Below, in pieces: positions 8,824-18,800 of a stretch of DNA of 60,093 bases. The position numbers and the translations under genes are program-made. Below the pieces are notes generated by a model. The model was not told the DNA's origin. It saw only the letters and a program-made list of their open reading frames with translations, and did no database searches. Where the stretch lies: the NCBI RefSeq assembly GCF_014204325.1, contig NZ_JACHKT010000033.1, positions 1 through 60,093 of the forward strand, read 5' to 3'. How positions within the stretch are numbered: position 1 is the first letter of the stretch; every line of letters starts with the position of its first letter. The stretch comes from Arcicella rosea (GTDB lineage: Bacteria; Bacteroidota; Bacteroidia; Cytophagales; Spirosomataceae).

Positions 8824-10176
8824 TTATAATTTCATTTTACCTACTTTATTATAAAATCGCCAGCTTAATAAACTGGCAGAAGCAAAAAGACTGAGGGTTA
8901 GTCCAATCCAAATACCAATATGTTTTAAATCATAAATAAATCCTAAAACATAACACAAAGGCAAGCCAACACCCCAATAAGCAAAAATGGTAATTAAAGT
9001 AGGAACATTTACATCTTGTACTCCTCTTAAAATGCCTAAACTTACTGCCTGAACACCATCGAATAATTGAAAAATTCCACCCCAAATAATTAATTGGGCT
9101 GCCAATAATATCACGCCTTCGTCTTTCACATAACTCGCAAAAAAGTCATTGAAAGTCAACATTAAAATTCCACAAACACCCATGAAACCTACTCCCATAA
9201 GTAAGGCTGCTGTTCCAGCTCTCAATATCGCCGTTAGGCTTCTTTCTCCCACTCCTGCCCCAACTCTGATGCCCCCTGCTGTGGCAATTCCAGTGGCAGC
9301 CATATAAGTAAGCGACACAAAACCAATCGCTACTTGGTGTGCAGCTTTATGTTCAATACTTATCCAACCCATCATCACAACGGCACCATAGAAAGCAGCA
9401 ATTTCAAAAAAGCCTTGAAAACCACTTGGCACACCTACTTTCAAAATGTTTTTAATCAGTTTATATATTTCATTTTCATGAATTTTTGCTCCTAAATATT
9501 CTTTAAATTTTTCTGAACCAAAAACGTAATAAGTAATGGCAAGAAACATATAAACCCTAGCAATAAAAGTAGCATAACCAGCACCATACAAGCCTAATTC
9601 AGGGAAAATCCAAATACCATTAATTAAAAAATAATTCAGAATTACATTCAATAACAAAGCTGTCCAAGTAATATTCATCGCTACTTTGGTGTACGACAAA
9701 CCATCTGTAAAGCTTTTGAAGGCAGAAAAAAGAAAAGAAAAAACCGTTGATGCAGTAATAATCCACAAGTAGTTTTGAGTAAGCCCTCTGATTTGCTTTG
9801 GCTGATCTAATATTTCCATATTCAAGCCAAAAGCTACTACTAATCCAGCACAAATAATACCCATTAATACCGCTACCCACAAGCTTGCTCTTAGTAATAA
9901 ATTGCATTTGGCTAAATCGTTTTCGGCTTTCGCTTGAGCAACCATTGGCGAAACAATTTGCAAACAGATATAGCCAATGATGGAAATATTAATCGAAATA
10001 CCATTCGCATCAGCAGCGGCCGCCAAAGATTCTACAGCACCTTTATCCATCCGACCCACTTGTATAGTATCTGCCAAACCCATAATCATGATGCCTAATT
10101 GCCCCGCAATAATGGGAAGCGACAAACGATAAGTAGCAATAAGGTCGGATTGGTAATTTTTAAATAAATTTTTCAA
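8824..10176 (-). CDS. MATE family multidrug efflux transporter
   Basis: 450 residues with about 12 membrane helices in two six-helix halves. The N-terminal half has the MATE landmarks PIIAGQLGIMIMGLADTI and GRMDKGAVESLAAA. The second half starts near GVPSGFQGFFE, the usual PS.xQ..xE signature of transmembrane helix 7. It exports cationic drugs or metabolites using an ion gradient. Monocistronic; RC of CAAATTTA near 10236 gives a TAAATTTG -7 element about 60 bases upstream. Confidence 0.92.
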   Translation of the reverse strand: MKNLFKNYQSDLIATYRLSLPIIAGQLGIMIMGLADTIQVGRMDKGAVESLAAAADANGISINISIIGYICLQIVSPMVAQAKAENDLAKCNLLLRASLWVAVLMGIICAGLVVAFGLNMEILDQPKQIRGLTQNYLWIITASTVFSFLFSAFKSFTDGLSYTKVAMNITWTALLLNVILNYFLINGIWIFPELGLYGAGYATFIARVYMFLAITYYVFGSEKFKEYLGAKIHENEIYKLIKNILKVGVPSGFQGFFEIAAFYGAVVMMGWISIEHKAAHQVAIGFVSLTYMAATGIATAGGIRVGAGVGERSLTAILRAGTAALLMGVGFMGVCGILMLTFNDFFASYVKDEGVILLAAQLIIWGGIFQLFDGVQAVSLGILRGVQDVNVPTLITIFAYWGVGLPLCYVLGFIYDLKHIGIWIGLTLSLFASASLLSWRFYNKVGKMKL

Positions 10177-10335
10177 GGATATAATTTTTAAGAGATTGTT
10201 GATAAAATCAAAAAATGATTGAGAAAGCTTTTGTAGATGATGTTACAAATTTAAAGCCTAAATAATTGATATACTTAATTGGATTTTGATTTAAAACATC
10301 AAATGAAATAAATTAACATTAAAGACGAAAAACTG

Positions 10336-10343
10336 TACTTTTG
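10336..10343 (+). promoter_or_regulatory. Bacteroidota -7 element for mgsA
   Basis: TACTTTTG fits TAnnTTTG, about 53 bases upstream of the mgsA ATG. Confidence 0.5.
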
Positions 10344-10395
10344 TTGCTAGAAATCCTAAACACTTAACTTACCTAAAAAACAATCTAACGATACT

Positions 10396-10848
10396 ATGTC
10401 GAATATTAGAATTTTAAAGCCTCGAAAAAAAATTGCCTTAATTGCCCATGATCATAAAAAAGCTGAACTAATTGACTGGGTTTATTACAACAGAGGAGTA
10501 TTATCAAGACATGAATTATTTGGTACTGGTACAACAGGCAGACTCGTGGAAGAAGCAATTGACAGACCTGTAACAAAATTATTAAGTGGTCCTTTGGGTG
10601 GCGACCAACAAATTGGTGCTTTAGTAGCCGAAGGCCTTGTTGACATGATTATTTTCTTTTGGGATCCAATGGCATCACAACCGCACGACCCAGATATTAA
10701 AGCTTTATTGCGTTTGGGCGTAGTTTGGAATATTCCGATGGCTTGTAACCGTGCCACGGCTGATTTTATGCTTACTTCGCCATTAATGAATGATGAATAC
10801 GAATCTCGCCTGACAGATTATTCTGTTTACTTGGCTAGAAAAGTGTAG
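10396..10848 (+). CDS. mgsA: Methylglyoxal synthase
   Basis: 150 residues; converts dihydroxyacetone phosphate to methylglyoxal plus phosphate, a bypass that relieves sugar-phosphate stress. Catalytic residues seen: Asp70 in SGPLGGDQQ (the base), Asp90 in FFWDPM, His97 in QPHDPD, and the N-terminal HDHKK His18/His20. The phosphate loop is GTGTTG at 43-48. Length and motifs are as in characterised enzymes. Monocistronic. Confidence 0.96.
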   Translation: MSNIRILKPRKKIALIAHDHKKAELIDWVYYNRGVLSRHELFGTGTTGRLVEEAIDRPVTKLLSGPLGGDQQIGALVAEGLVDMIIFFWDPMASQPHDPDIKALLRLGVVWNIPMACNRATADFMLTSPLMNDEYESRLTDYSVYLARKV

Positions 10849-10861
10849 CTTTTTATTTGGC

Positions 10862-10960
10862 GATTTGAATTTTGAAGATTTGAAAATAGGGAAAATAAAC
10901 AAGCAAGTTTTATTCATCAATTACATTTTCAAATCTTCAAATCACCAAATTTTCAAATCA
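10862..10960. repeat. Word-repeat hairpin (TTTGAAGATTTGAA words)
   Basis: Left arm GATTTGAATTTTGAAGATTT and right arm repeating AAATCTTCAAATCACC and TTTTCAAATC, separated by about 40 bases, between convergent mgsA and the dehydrogenase. The right arm touches the stop codon of the leftward gene at 10958. Confidence 0.55.
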
Positions 10961-11899
10961 GTCCAAGCCATACATCTTCTTTATTTTCTCAAAAAGTACT
11001 TCATTAATTTTTCGGTAGCTTTCAACCGTCCAACCCGCAATATGTGGCGTTAGTATTACATTTTTCATTTGAAACAATTGCTCATAAACTTCTTCTTGTT
11101 GAGCCGTTAATTGTTTCATTTTCTCATTTTCTAATACATCCAAACAAGCCCCTCTTAATTTACCCGATTGTAAATTTTTCAAAATATCTGTCACTGAAGC
11201 CACTTCTCCACGAGAAGTATTTATTAGAAAAATATTCTTTTTGAATTTCGATAAATAGGCATCATTCACCAACATTTTCGATGATTCATTCAAAGGAATA
11301 TGAAGAGAAAGCACATCCGTTTTTTCAAAGATTTCTTCCATCGTTACTTCTTTTACCAAGTTGGAAGAGTAATCTGTTTTGAAACAATCATAAGCCAATA
11401 CTTCTACGCCAAAGCCCGTTAGTCGCTCAGAAAGGGCTTTCCCCATATTGCCATAACCGATAATTCCGACCGTCATGCCTTTTAATTCTATTCCACGATT
11501 GGCTTCACGTAACCAAATTTTCTGACGTACTTCTGCATCAGCCCAATTGATTTTGTTGAAAAGTGAAAGCAACATTCCTAAAGTATGCTCTGCAACAGCG
11601 TCTGAATTTCCCTCATTTGCTGCAAATAATTGGATATTTAATTGCTCTACGGCTTCAATATCAATCAAATCTAAGCCTGCCCCAGCTCTTCCAATAAATT
11701 CTAATTTTTGTTGATGCTTTAAAAACTCTTTATCAATTTTAGTTTTACTTCTAATCAATAATCCTTCGTAATCTTTTATGATATTTAATAATTCAGGACG
11801 TTGAATATTGGGTTGGTAATCTGGAGAAAAACCTATTTCACTCAGCATCGTCAGGATGCTTGGGTGCATATCATCAGCAATTAAAACTTTCTTCATCAT
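10958..11899 (-). CDS. D-isomer-specific 2-hydroxyacid dehydrogenase (phosphoglycerate dehydrogenase-like)
   Basis: 313 residues. The NAD-binding Rossmann loop is GIIGYGNMG (about 145-153). The catalytic Arg lies in LINTSRGEV, the Glu in CLDVLENEK, and the His in TPHIAGWT. It lacks the C-terminal ACT regulatory domain of SerA. Oxidation of 3-phosphoglycerate or reduction of another 2-keto acid are both possible; the missing serine-sensing domain means the substrate should not be asserted. It has two adjacent ATG codons at the start. Confidence 0.88.
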   Translation of the reverse strand: MMKKVLIADDMHPSILTMLSEIGFSPDYQPNIQRPELLNIIKDYEGLLIRSKTKIDKEFLKHQQKLEFIGRAGAGLDLIDIEAVEQLNIQLFAANEGNSDAVAEHTLGMLLSLFNKINWADAEVRQKIWLREANRGIELKGMTVGIIGYGNMGKALSERLTGFGVEVLAYDCFKTDYSSNLVKEVTMEEIFEKTDVLSLHIPLNESSKMLVNDAYLSKFKKNIFLINTSRGEVASVTDILKNLQSGKLRGACLDVLENEKMKQLTAQQEEVYEQLFQMKNVILTPHIAGWTVESYRKINEVLFEKIKKMYGLD

Positions 11900-11949
11900 A
11901 TTTGTTGTTCGTACCGATTAATTAATTCCGCTTCGGTATGAATAAGTAC

Positions 11950-11979
11950 TAAAAAAACCTGCCACTGAGGTGACAGGTT
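11950..11979 (-). terminator. Terminator of the leftward sugar isomerase gene
   Basis: AACCTGCCAC / GTGACAGGTT stem. On the minus strand it is followed by seven T residues. Confidence 0.75.
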
Positions 11980-12032
11980 CATTTTCTGTTTACAAATTTA
12001 ACAGATAAAATATTTTTCAGAAAAATTAACGA

Positions 12033-12911
12033 CTAAAACTTTAACTTTTTCAAGTTGTTCAAGCCAATTTCGATACCTTCCATTGGAGTACGTTTGTAGT
12101 TTTCTAATTCAACCACAAAGTATTTTGTACCTGCAATTTTAGCTGCATTAAAAATCTCTTGGAAATTAATATCGCCTTCTCCTACTTCTACTGTTACATT
12201 TTTAACTGGATCGTGGTCTTTTACGTGGAAATGCGTAAATCTTCCCGGATGGTTTTTGAACCATTCGATAGGTTGTTCTTTACCCACAACTACCCAGTAT
12301 AAATCCATTTCAAATGTTACTAAATTCTTATCAGTATTATTCAAAAGCGTTGTATAAAGTTGTTCGCCATTGTACTTTTTGAATTCAAAATCATGGTTAT
12401 GATAACCAAATTTCACACCAGAAGCCTTGCAATATTCACCAGCTTTGTTGAAAGTTTCTGCCATTTGCTTACCAATCAGACGGTCTGGATCAGACATGTA
12501 TGGAGCAATCACATATTTTTGACCAACTTTGATAGCATCTTCTACCAATTTCTTAAAATCATCAGAAAGTTGTCCGTTTGCATAGTCTTTTGAAGTAACC
12601 ATCGCATGAGCAGATGGCATTTTCAAACCATTATCAGCCAACGTTTTAGCATAATCGGCAGGCGTTAAACCAAAGAATTTTCCGTCTGAATACCCAAAAC
12701 CTTCTACTTCTTTGTAACCCATTTTAGCAATTTTAGCCAAAGTGCCTTTGGCATCTACTTTGATGGCATCACGCACAGAATATAACTGTACACCAATATG
12801 ACGAGCCTCTTTTTTAGCAGCCCATAAATCATTCGCAAGAAGCGTTGCACCAGCAGTAGCAATTAAGCTATTTTTCAAAAAGTCACGACGTGATTGTTGT
12901 TCGATTGACAT
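12033..12911 (-). CDS. Exported sugar phosphate isomerase/epimerase-type TIM barrel
   Basis: 292 residues. The N-terminus is a twin-arginine signal: SRRDFLKNSLIATAGATLLA, with cleavage expected near WAAKK, so the folded enzyme is exported. The rest is an AP-endonuclease-2-like xylose-isomerase TIM barrel with metal-site motifs GYHNHDFEF, FEMDLYWV, HFHVKDHD and FVVELENY. Bacteroidota carry many such Tat-exported isomerases; the substrate is unknown. The next gene upstream is pdxA, about 80 bases away with a possible promoter between. Confidence 0.88.
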   Translation of the reverse strand: MSIEQQSRRDFLKNSLIATAGATLLANDLWAAKKEARHIGVQLYSVRDAIKVDAKGTLAKIAKMGYKEVEGFGYSDGKFFGLTPADYAKTLADNGLKMPSAHAMVTSKDYANGQLSDDFKKLVEDAIKVGQKYVIAPYMSDPDRLIGKQMAETFNKAGEYCKASGVKFGYHNHDFEFKKYNGEQLYTTLLNNTDKNLVTFEMDLYWVVVGKEQPIEWFKNHPGRFTHFHVKDHDPVKNVTVEVGEGDINFQEIFNAAKIAGTKYFVVELENYKRTPMEGIEIGLNNLKKLKF

Positions 12912-12967
12912 TGTTAATTAAGGTTGAATTTAGATTGAATAATATTTCCAAGAAATATTTTACTGTA

Positions 12968-12975
12968 CAAATTTA
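12968..12975 (-). promoter_or_regulatory. Minus-strand -7 element for the sugar isomerase gene
   Basis: CAAATTTA on the plus strand reads TAAATTTG on the minus strand, 57 bases before the start codon at 12911. It lies between pdxA and this gene, suggesting separate transcription. Confidence 0.4.
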
Positions 12976-12993
12976 AGCTTTTTTGAATTTCCC

Positions 12994-14013
12994 TTATACT
13001 GGACTAACTATTTCTTTTCTATTTCTTACTACATCAATGGCTGTAAAAATAGCTTCAAGCATGGATGTTTCTTTGGCTACATTTTTTCCAGCAATATCAT
13101 AAGCCGTTCCGTGGTCTGGCGAAGTACGCACTATCGAAAGTCCTGCGGTAAAATTGACTCCATTTTCAAAAGAAATGTATTTGAACGGAATCAATCCTTG
13201 GTCGTGATACATTGCTAAAACAGCGTCATAATGTTTAAATTGAGCATTTCCGAAAAATCCATCCGCAGGAAAAGGTCCAAAAACAAGATTCCCTTTCTTT
13301 CTGAATTGTTCCAAAACTGGTGAGATTACTTCTTTTTCTTCGTTGCCTAATAAGCCATCTTCTCCAGCGTGTGGATTCAATCCTAACACAGCAATTTTTG
13401 GTTTTTGAATGCCAAAATCTTCTGTTAGAGAAGTAAACATCAAATTCAGTTTTTGGGTAATTTTCTCCTGAGTAATCGCTCCACGAACTCTCCCCAAAGG
13501 AATATGTCCCGTTACTACGCCAACTCTCAACACATCAGAAACCAAGAACATCAAAGATTCTTTGGAATCAAACGCTTCAGTAAAGTATTCAGTATGCCCA
13601 GGGAACTTGAATTCTTCAGATTGGATATTATTTTTATTGATAGGAGCCGTTACGATAGCATGAATATGCCCAGCTTTTAAATCTTCCGTTGCTTTTTGTA
13701 AACAAGCCAAAGCCGCAACACCCGCTTCTGGTGTTATTTTTCCCGGTGTTACTTCGGTTTGTTTATCATCCCAACAAGTAATAACGTTGGTAAATTTTGG
13801 ATTGATTTGGTCGATACTCTGAATACTGTGCAAGGTCCAATCTTTTAATTCAAGTGCTTTTCTATAATAAGTAAATACTCTTTGTGAACCATAGATAACT
13901 GGAGTACAAAGTTTTAAGATTCGATTACTTGTTAATGCCTTTAAAATTACTTCTGGTCCAATACCATTATAATCGCCTAAAGTTATTCCTATGATTGGTT
14001 TTTGTTGTTCCAT
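12994..14013 (-). CDS. pdxA: 4-hydroxythreonine-4-phosphate dehydrogenase
   Basis: 339 residues; NAD-dependent oxidation in the DXP-dependent pyridoxal phosphate pathway. Family landmarks: GITLGDYNGIGPEV at the N-terminus, ITAPINK (TAPINKNNI), the metal-binding His in FPGHTEYF, GLNPHAGEDG, and YHDQGLIPFK. All zinc-ligand His residues are in place. No other pdx gene is adjacent. The start MEQQKPIIGITLGD is the natural one. Confidence 0.95.
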   Translation of the reverse strand: MEQQKPIIGITLGDYNGIGPEVILKALTSNRILKLCTPVIYGSQRVFTYYRKALELKDWTLHSIQSIDQINPKFTNVITCWDDKQTEVTPGKITPEAGVAALACLQKATEDLKAGHIHAIVTAPINKNNIQSEEFKFPGHTEYFTEAFDSKESLMFLVSDVLRVGVVTGHIPLGRVRGAITQEKITQKLNLMFTSLTEDFGIQKPKIAVLGLNPHAGEDGLLGNEEKEVISPVLEQFRKKGNLVFGPFPADGFFGNAQFKHYDAVLAMYHDQGLIPFKYISFENGVNFTAGLSIVRTSPDHGTAYDIAGKNVAKETSMLEAIFTAIDVVRNRKEIVSPV

Positions 14014-14171
14014 TGTTTTTGTAATGAGGGAATGGCTGATTCCTTGAAAATAACAGAGTTTTCACCATTCTATAAATTTGAGTTGCAAGTTATCTTAAAA
14101 GTAGGGGAAATAAAAAAGGTTCAACGAATTGCTTCGCCGAACCCAATATTGAATTTCAATAAAATCTCTTT

Positions 14172-14200
14172 TATCACAAGATGAATATTATCTTGTGATA
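14172..14200 (-). terminator. Hairpin overlapping the DUF418 stop codon
   Basis: TATCACAAGAT / ATCTTGTGATA, an 11-bp stem including the TTA stop complement at 14188. The minus-strand continuation is only moderately T-rich. Confidence 0.45.
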
Positions 14201-15408
14201 GTCTGCCATTTCAAATAAGTTGCTGAACGCCAAAGCCATTCTATAGGGCCATAATAAAATTTACTTAGCCACCATTTACTAAAAATGACTTGAAAAATAA
14301 AAATTCCGATACCAATTACATAACACCAAGCAGGACTAATATCACCAGCGAACCCCAAACCAATTCCATAAAACAACAATACACCAAAAGCACTTTGCAT
14401 TAAATAGTTTGTCATTGCCATTTTGCCAATTGTAGCGAAAGTCTTATTCACAAATACCATTTGCTTTAAGTTACTTAAATAAAATAATCCAGTGATGTAA
14501 GTCAACGTAATGAAAAGAGATTTCAATAAAATTAAAAAATTATGAAAAATGATTATTGGACTATTTCCTTCATGACTATTTAACCCAAAATCTACTTTTT
14601 TCAGTAAAATGACACATGAAGAAGTAACTATTATCAGTAACAGTAATATTTTGCTCAAATAAGGTCTGGTAAGTTCTAAATTCTCTAAAACCTTTCCCCT
14701 TCCAATAAAAAGTCCGAACAACATAAAGCCAAAGGTTACAAAAATTCTACTGGTATTAAACTGATAGTCAACTTTAGTTTTAAGTCCCTTCAAATTTTGA
14801 GAAATAATTTCTTGATAATTACCTTCCTTCAAAGTATAAAAACTTTGTATGTAGCTTTTTTCCTGATGTACATTTCCCATTTCTACACCTTTACGGGTTT
14901 GGGCTTTGGGAATTGAACCATAAAATTGGATTTGATTTCTTAAAAAACTTGGTAAAATAAGAATAAAAAATAATGCAAAACTTAATAAGGTTTTACTTCC
15001 AATATTCCTTAATAAAATTAAAAAAATACCTAGAAAGGCATATACTCCTAACACATCTCCATTCCAAAGCACATGGTGGATAAAGCCAATGATAAAAAGA
15101 ACAAGTAACCTCCAAATAAATCTTGGAATAAACTTTTTATCTGAAGTTTTCCTCTGTGCTAATTGAATGCCAAAGCTAATCCCGAACAACAAAGAAAAAA
15201 TGGTGTAAAATTTACCTACGATAAAAAAATTATTAAATTGATTCACAACAACACTTGCTAAATCATTTTGATACTTAATATTGATTATGCTAGGAATGAT
15301 ACTTAGGACAAACCAAGCTCTGATATGTGTTAAAACCATTCCTAGTAAAGCAAAACCCCTAAGGGAATCAACAAACAAAATTCTGTTTTTGGAGGTGTTT
15401 AGGTTCAT
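14188..15408 (-). CDS. DUF418 family membrane protein
   Basis: 406 residues with about 9-10 membrane helices. It starts RILFVDSLRGFALLGMVLTH, the typical opening of DUF418 and acyltransferase-3-like membrane proteins. The C-terminal third, with TNYLMQS and WWLSKFYYGPIEWLWRS, matches the DUF418 signature. DUF418 proteins are thought to transport or modify small molecules, but no reaction is established. Monocistronic, in a divergent arrangement with pyruvate carboxylase. Confidence 0.88.
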   Translation of the reverse strand: MNLNTSKNRILFVDSLRGFALLGMVLTHIRAWFVLSIIPSIINIKYQNDLASVVVNQFNNFFIVGKFYTIFSLLFGISFGIQLAQRKTSDKKFIPRFIWRLLVLFIIGFIHHVLWNGDVLGVYAFLGIFLILLRNIGSKTLLSFALFFILILPSFLRNQIQFYGSIPKAQTRKGVEMGNVHQEKSYIQSFYTLKEGNYQEIISQNLKGLKTKVDYQFNTSRIFVTFGFMLFGLFIGRGKVLENLELTRPYLSKILLLLIIVTSSCVILLKKVDFGLNSHEGNSPIIIFHNFLILLKSLFITLTYITGLFYLSNLKQMVFVNKTFATIGKMAMTNYLMQSAFGVLLFYGIGLGFAGDISPAWCYVIGIGIFIFQVIFSKWWLSKFYYGPIEWLWRSATYLKWQTITR

Positions 15409-15810
15409 CGTGATTAAAATTATTAGGATTTCTTAATGCAATTTATAATTTTATCCAATCTTTTCAAGTGATAGTATAAATTCAAGTAAAAGTATTCGCT
15501 ACTTATAAATTTAATAAATGATTAGCTCAGGATAACAAATGATTTTTGTCATTTATTCCATTGAAACATCAAGCACATTTACAAAAATAGCATCTAACCA
15601 AAACTAAATTGCATCTTTCTAATATCTGCCAAATTTTCTTGTGTATAAGTAACCAAATACCCAATTTATTTTTGATTTTTGTATGATTTAATATGTTTTT
15701 GTTTTGTAGATTATAATTTCTTAATAGTTTTCCTAAACAAGAGATTGTTCAAAAAACAAGACCCTTTCAAATAAAGCATTTACCAATAATCGACAACCAA
15801 TTTCTGAAAT
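15409..15810. other. 400-base AT-rich divergent intergenic region
   Basis: Lies between the divergent DUF418 and pyruvate carboxylase genes. I see no RNA gene, repeat family or strong palindrome. TATTTTTG at 15667 fits the -7 form, but AT-richness makes chance likely. Confidence 0.4.
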
Positions 15811-18800
15811 ATGGCTCAGCCTTACGTCCAAAAAATCAACAGTCTCTTGGTAGCCAATCGTGGTGAGATTGCTATCCGAATCATGCGTGCTGCCTCTGAA
15901 CTAGGTATTCGCACCGTTGCCGTTTATACGTTTGAAGACCGTTATTCTCTTCACCGATACAAAGCCGATGAAGCCTATCAAATCGGGAAAGATGATGAGC
16001 CTTTAAAACCTTATTTGGATATTGAAGGGATTATTAAACTCTGTAAAGAGAAGAAAATTGATGCGATTCATCCAGGTTATGGCTTCCTTTCTGAGAACGT
16101 TACACTTGCTCGCCGTTGTCGTGAAGAAGGTATCAAATTCATTGGGCCATCTCCAGAAGCAATGGATGCTTTGGGTGATAAAGTAGCTGCCAAAGTAGCT
16201 GCTAGAACCGCACAAGTACCAATGATTGAAGACTCTAAAGAAGATTTAATCAATTATGATATTGCTCTTTCGGAAGCACGTAAAATCGGCTTCCCAGTAA
16301 TGGTAAAAGCTGCTGCGGGTGGTGGTGGAAGAGGAATGCGTGTAGTGCGTGAAGAAGAATCTTTAGAAAAAGCATTCAGCGAAGCCAAAAACGAAGCTAA
16401 AAATGCTTTTGGTGACGATACTATTTTCATTGAAAAATTTATCGATCAACCAAAACATATTGAAGTACAATTATTAGGTGACCAACACGGAAATTTAGTT
16501 CACCTTTATGAACGTGACTGTTCAGTACAAAGACGTTTCCAAAAAGTAGTTGAAGTTGCACCTTCTTTTGGTTTGAAAGAAGAAACTCGTCAGAAATTGT
16601 ATCAATACGCTTTATCAATTGGTAAAGCAGTAAATTATTATAATGCTGGTACGGTAGAATTCTTGGTGGATAAAGACGAAAATATTTTCTTTATCGAAGT
16701 AAACCCACGTATTCAAGTAGAGCATACCATTACGGAAGAAGTAACAGGAATTGACATCGTTAGAACGCAAATTCTAATTGCTCAAAACTATAAACTTTCA
16801 GACAGTAATATCTTCATTTTAAAACAAGAAGATATTCCTTTGAATGGTTATGCAATTCAATGCCGTATCACAACTGAAGACCCCGCTAATGGCTTCAAGC
16901 CAGATTTCGGAACGATTATCGCTTACCGAAATGCAGCAGGTTTTGGCATTCGTTTAGATGAAGGTTCATCATATCCGGGTGTAAAAATTTCACCTTACTT
17001 TGACTCGATGTTGGTGAAAGTATCGGCTCGTGGTAGAACTTTAAAAGGAGCTTCACAACGTCTTTCTCGTGCTTTGACTGAGTTCCGTATTCGTGGTGTA
17101 AAAACGAATATTCCATTCTTGAAAAATGTAATTACGCACCCTGTTTTCCAACAAGGAAAATGCGTAGTTCAATTCATTGATTCACATCCAGAATTATTTG
17201 ATTTCAAAACATCAAGAGACCGCTCTACGAAAGTACTTCGTTATTTGGGAGATGTTGTAGTAAATGGGAATCCTGATGTGAAAGTTAAAAACGAACGTAC
17301 TTTCCGTACGCCAATTGTTCCTGCATTCGACCCTTTTGCAGCATATCCAGCAGGTAATAAACAATTATTAGAGTCGATGGGTGCTGACAAATTCACTCAG
17401 TACATCAAAGAACAAAAGCAAATTCTTTATACAGATACTACTTTCAGAGATGGTCACCAATCTTTATTAGCAACCCGTGTGCGTACCAAAGACATGGTAG
17501 CTGTAGCAGAAAGCTATGCTAAAAACTTCCCACAATTGTTCTCTATGGAAGTTTGGGGCGGAGCTACTTTCGACGTTGCGATGCGTTTCTTGAACGAATC
17601 TCCTTGGAAACGTTTGGAAGAATTCCGTGAAGCAATGCCGAATATGCTTTTGCAAATGCTATTCCGTGGTTCAAATGCGGTAGGTTATTCAGCATATCCA
17701 GATAATTTAATTGAGAAATTCGTAGAAAAATCTGCCGAAACAGGTATTGATGTCTTCCGTATTTTCGACTCGCTAAACTGGGTTGATGCGATGAAAGTAT
17801 CTATCAAAGCCGTTCGTGAGCGTACAAACGCTATCGCAGAAGCTTCTATTTGTTATACAGGAGATATATTTACCAATGAAAAATATTCATTGCAGTATTA
17901 CTTAGATATGGCTCGTCAGTTGGAAGACGAAGGAGCACACATCTTAGTAATAAAAGACATGGCGGGTTTACTTAGACCTTACCAAGCACAATTATTAGTA
18001 ACAGAATTGAAGAAAGCTCTTTCAATTCCTCTACACTTACACACACATGATACGGCTTCGATTCAGGCGGCTACTTATTTAAAAGCTATTGAAGCGGGTG
18101 TTGATATTATAGATTGTTCTTTGGGTTCAATGTCTGGCTTGACGGCTCAACCAAACTTCAATTCAATAGTGGCAATGATGCAAGGAAACGAACGTGAATG
18201 TGAGATGAACTTGCCTTTATTGAACCAGTACTCAAACTATTGGGAAGATGTTCGTCAGATGTATTATCCATTTGAATCTGAATTGAAAGCAGGAACTGCC
18301 GAAGTGTATGATAATGAAATTCCGGGTGGACAATATACTAACCTACGTGGACAAGCCATTGCTTTGGGTGTAGGCGATAAGTTTGAGTTGATGAAGAGCA
18401 ATTACGTTGAAGCCAACAAATTATTTGGCGATATTGTAAAAGTAACGCCTTCTTCAAAAGTAGTTGGCGATATGGCTATCTTTATGACAGCGAACTCTTT
18501 AACTGCTGAGGACGTATATGCAAAAGGGGCAACGCTTTCTTTCCCAGAGTCTGTAAAAGATTTCTTCAAAGGTGGTTTAGGGCAGCCTTATGGTGGTTTC
18601 CCGAAACAATTACAAGAAATTATCTTGAAAGGCGAAACGGCATTGACTACTCGTCCGAACGATACAATTCCTCCAATTGATTTCGGACAAGATTTTGAAG
18701 ATTTCAAAGCGAAATTCCCAGAAAACGAGCAAGGAGAATTGGATTATCTTTCATACAAAATGTATCCGAAAGTATATGAAGATTACTACAAAGCACAACA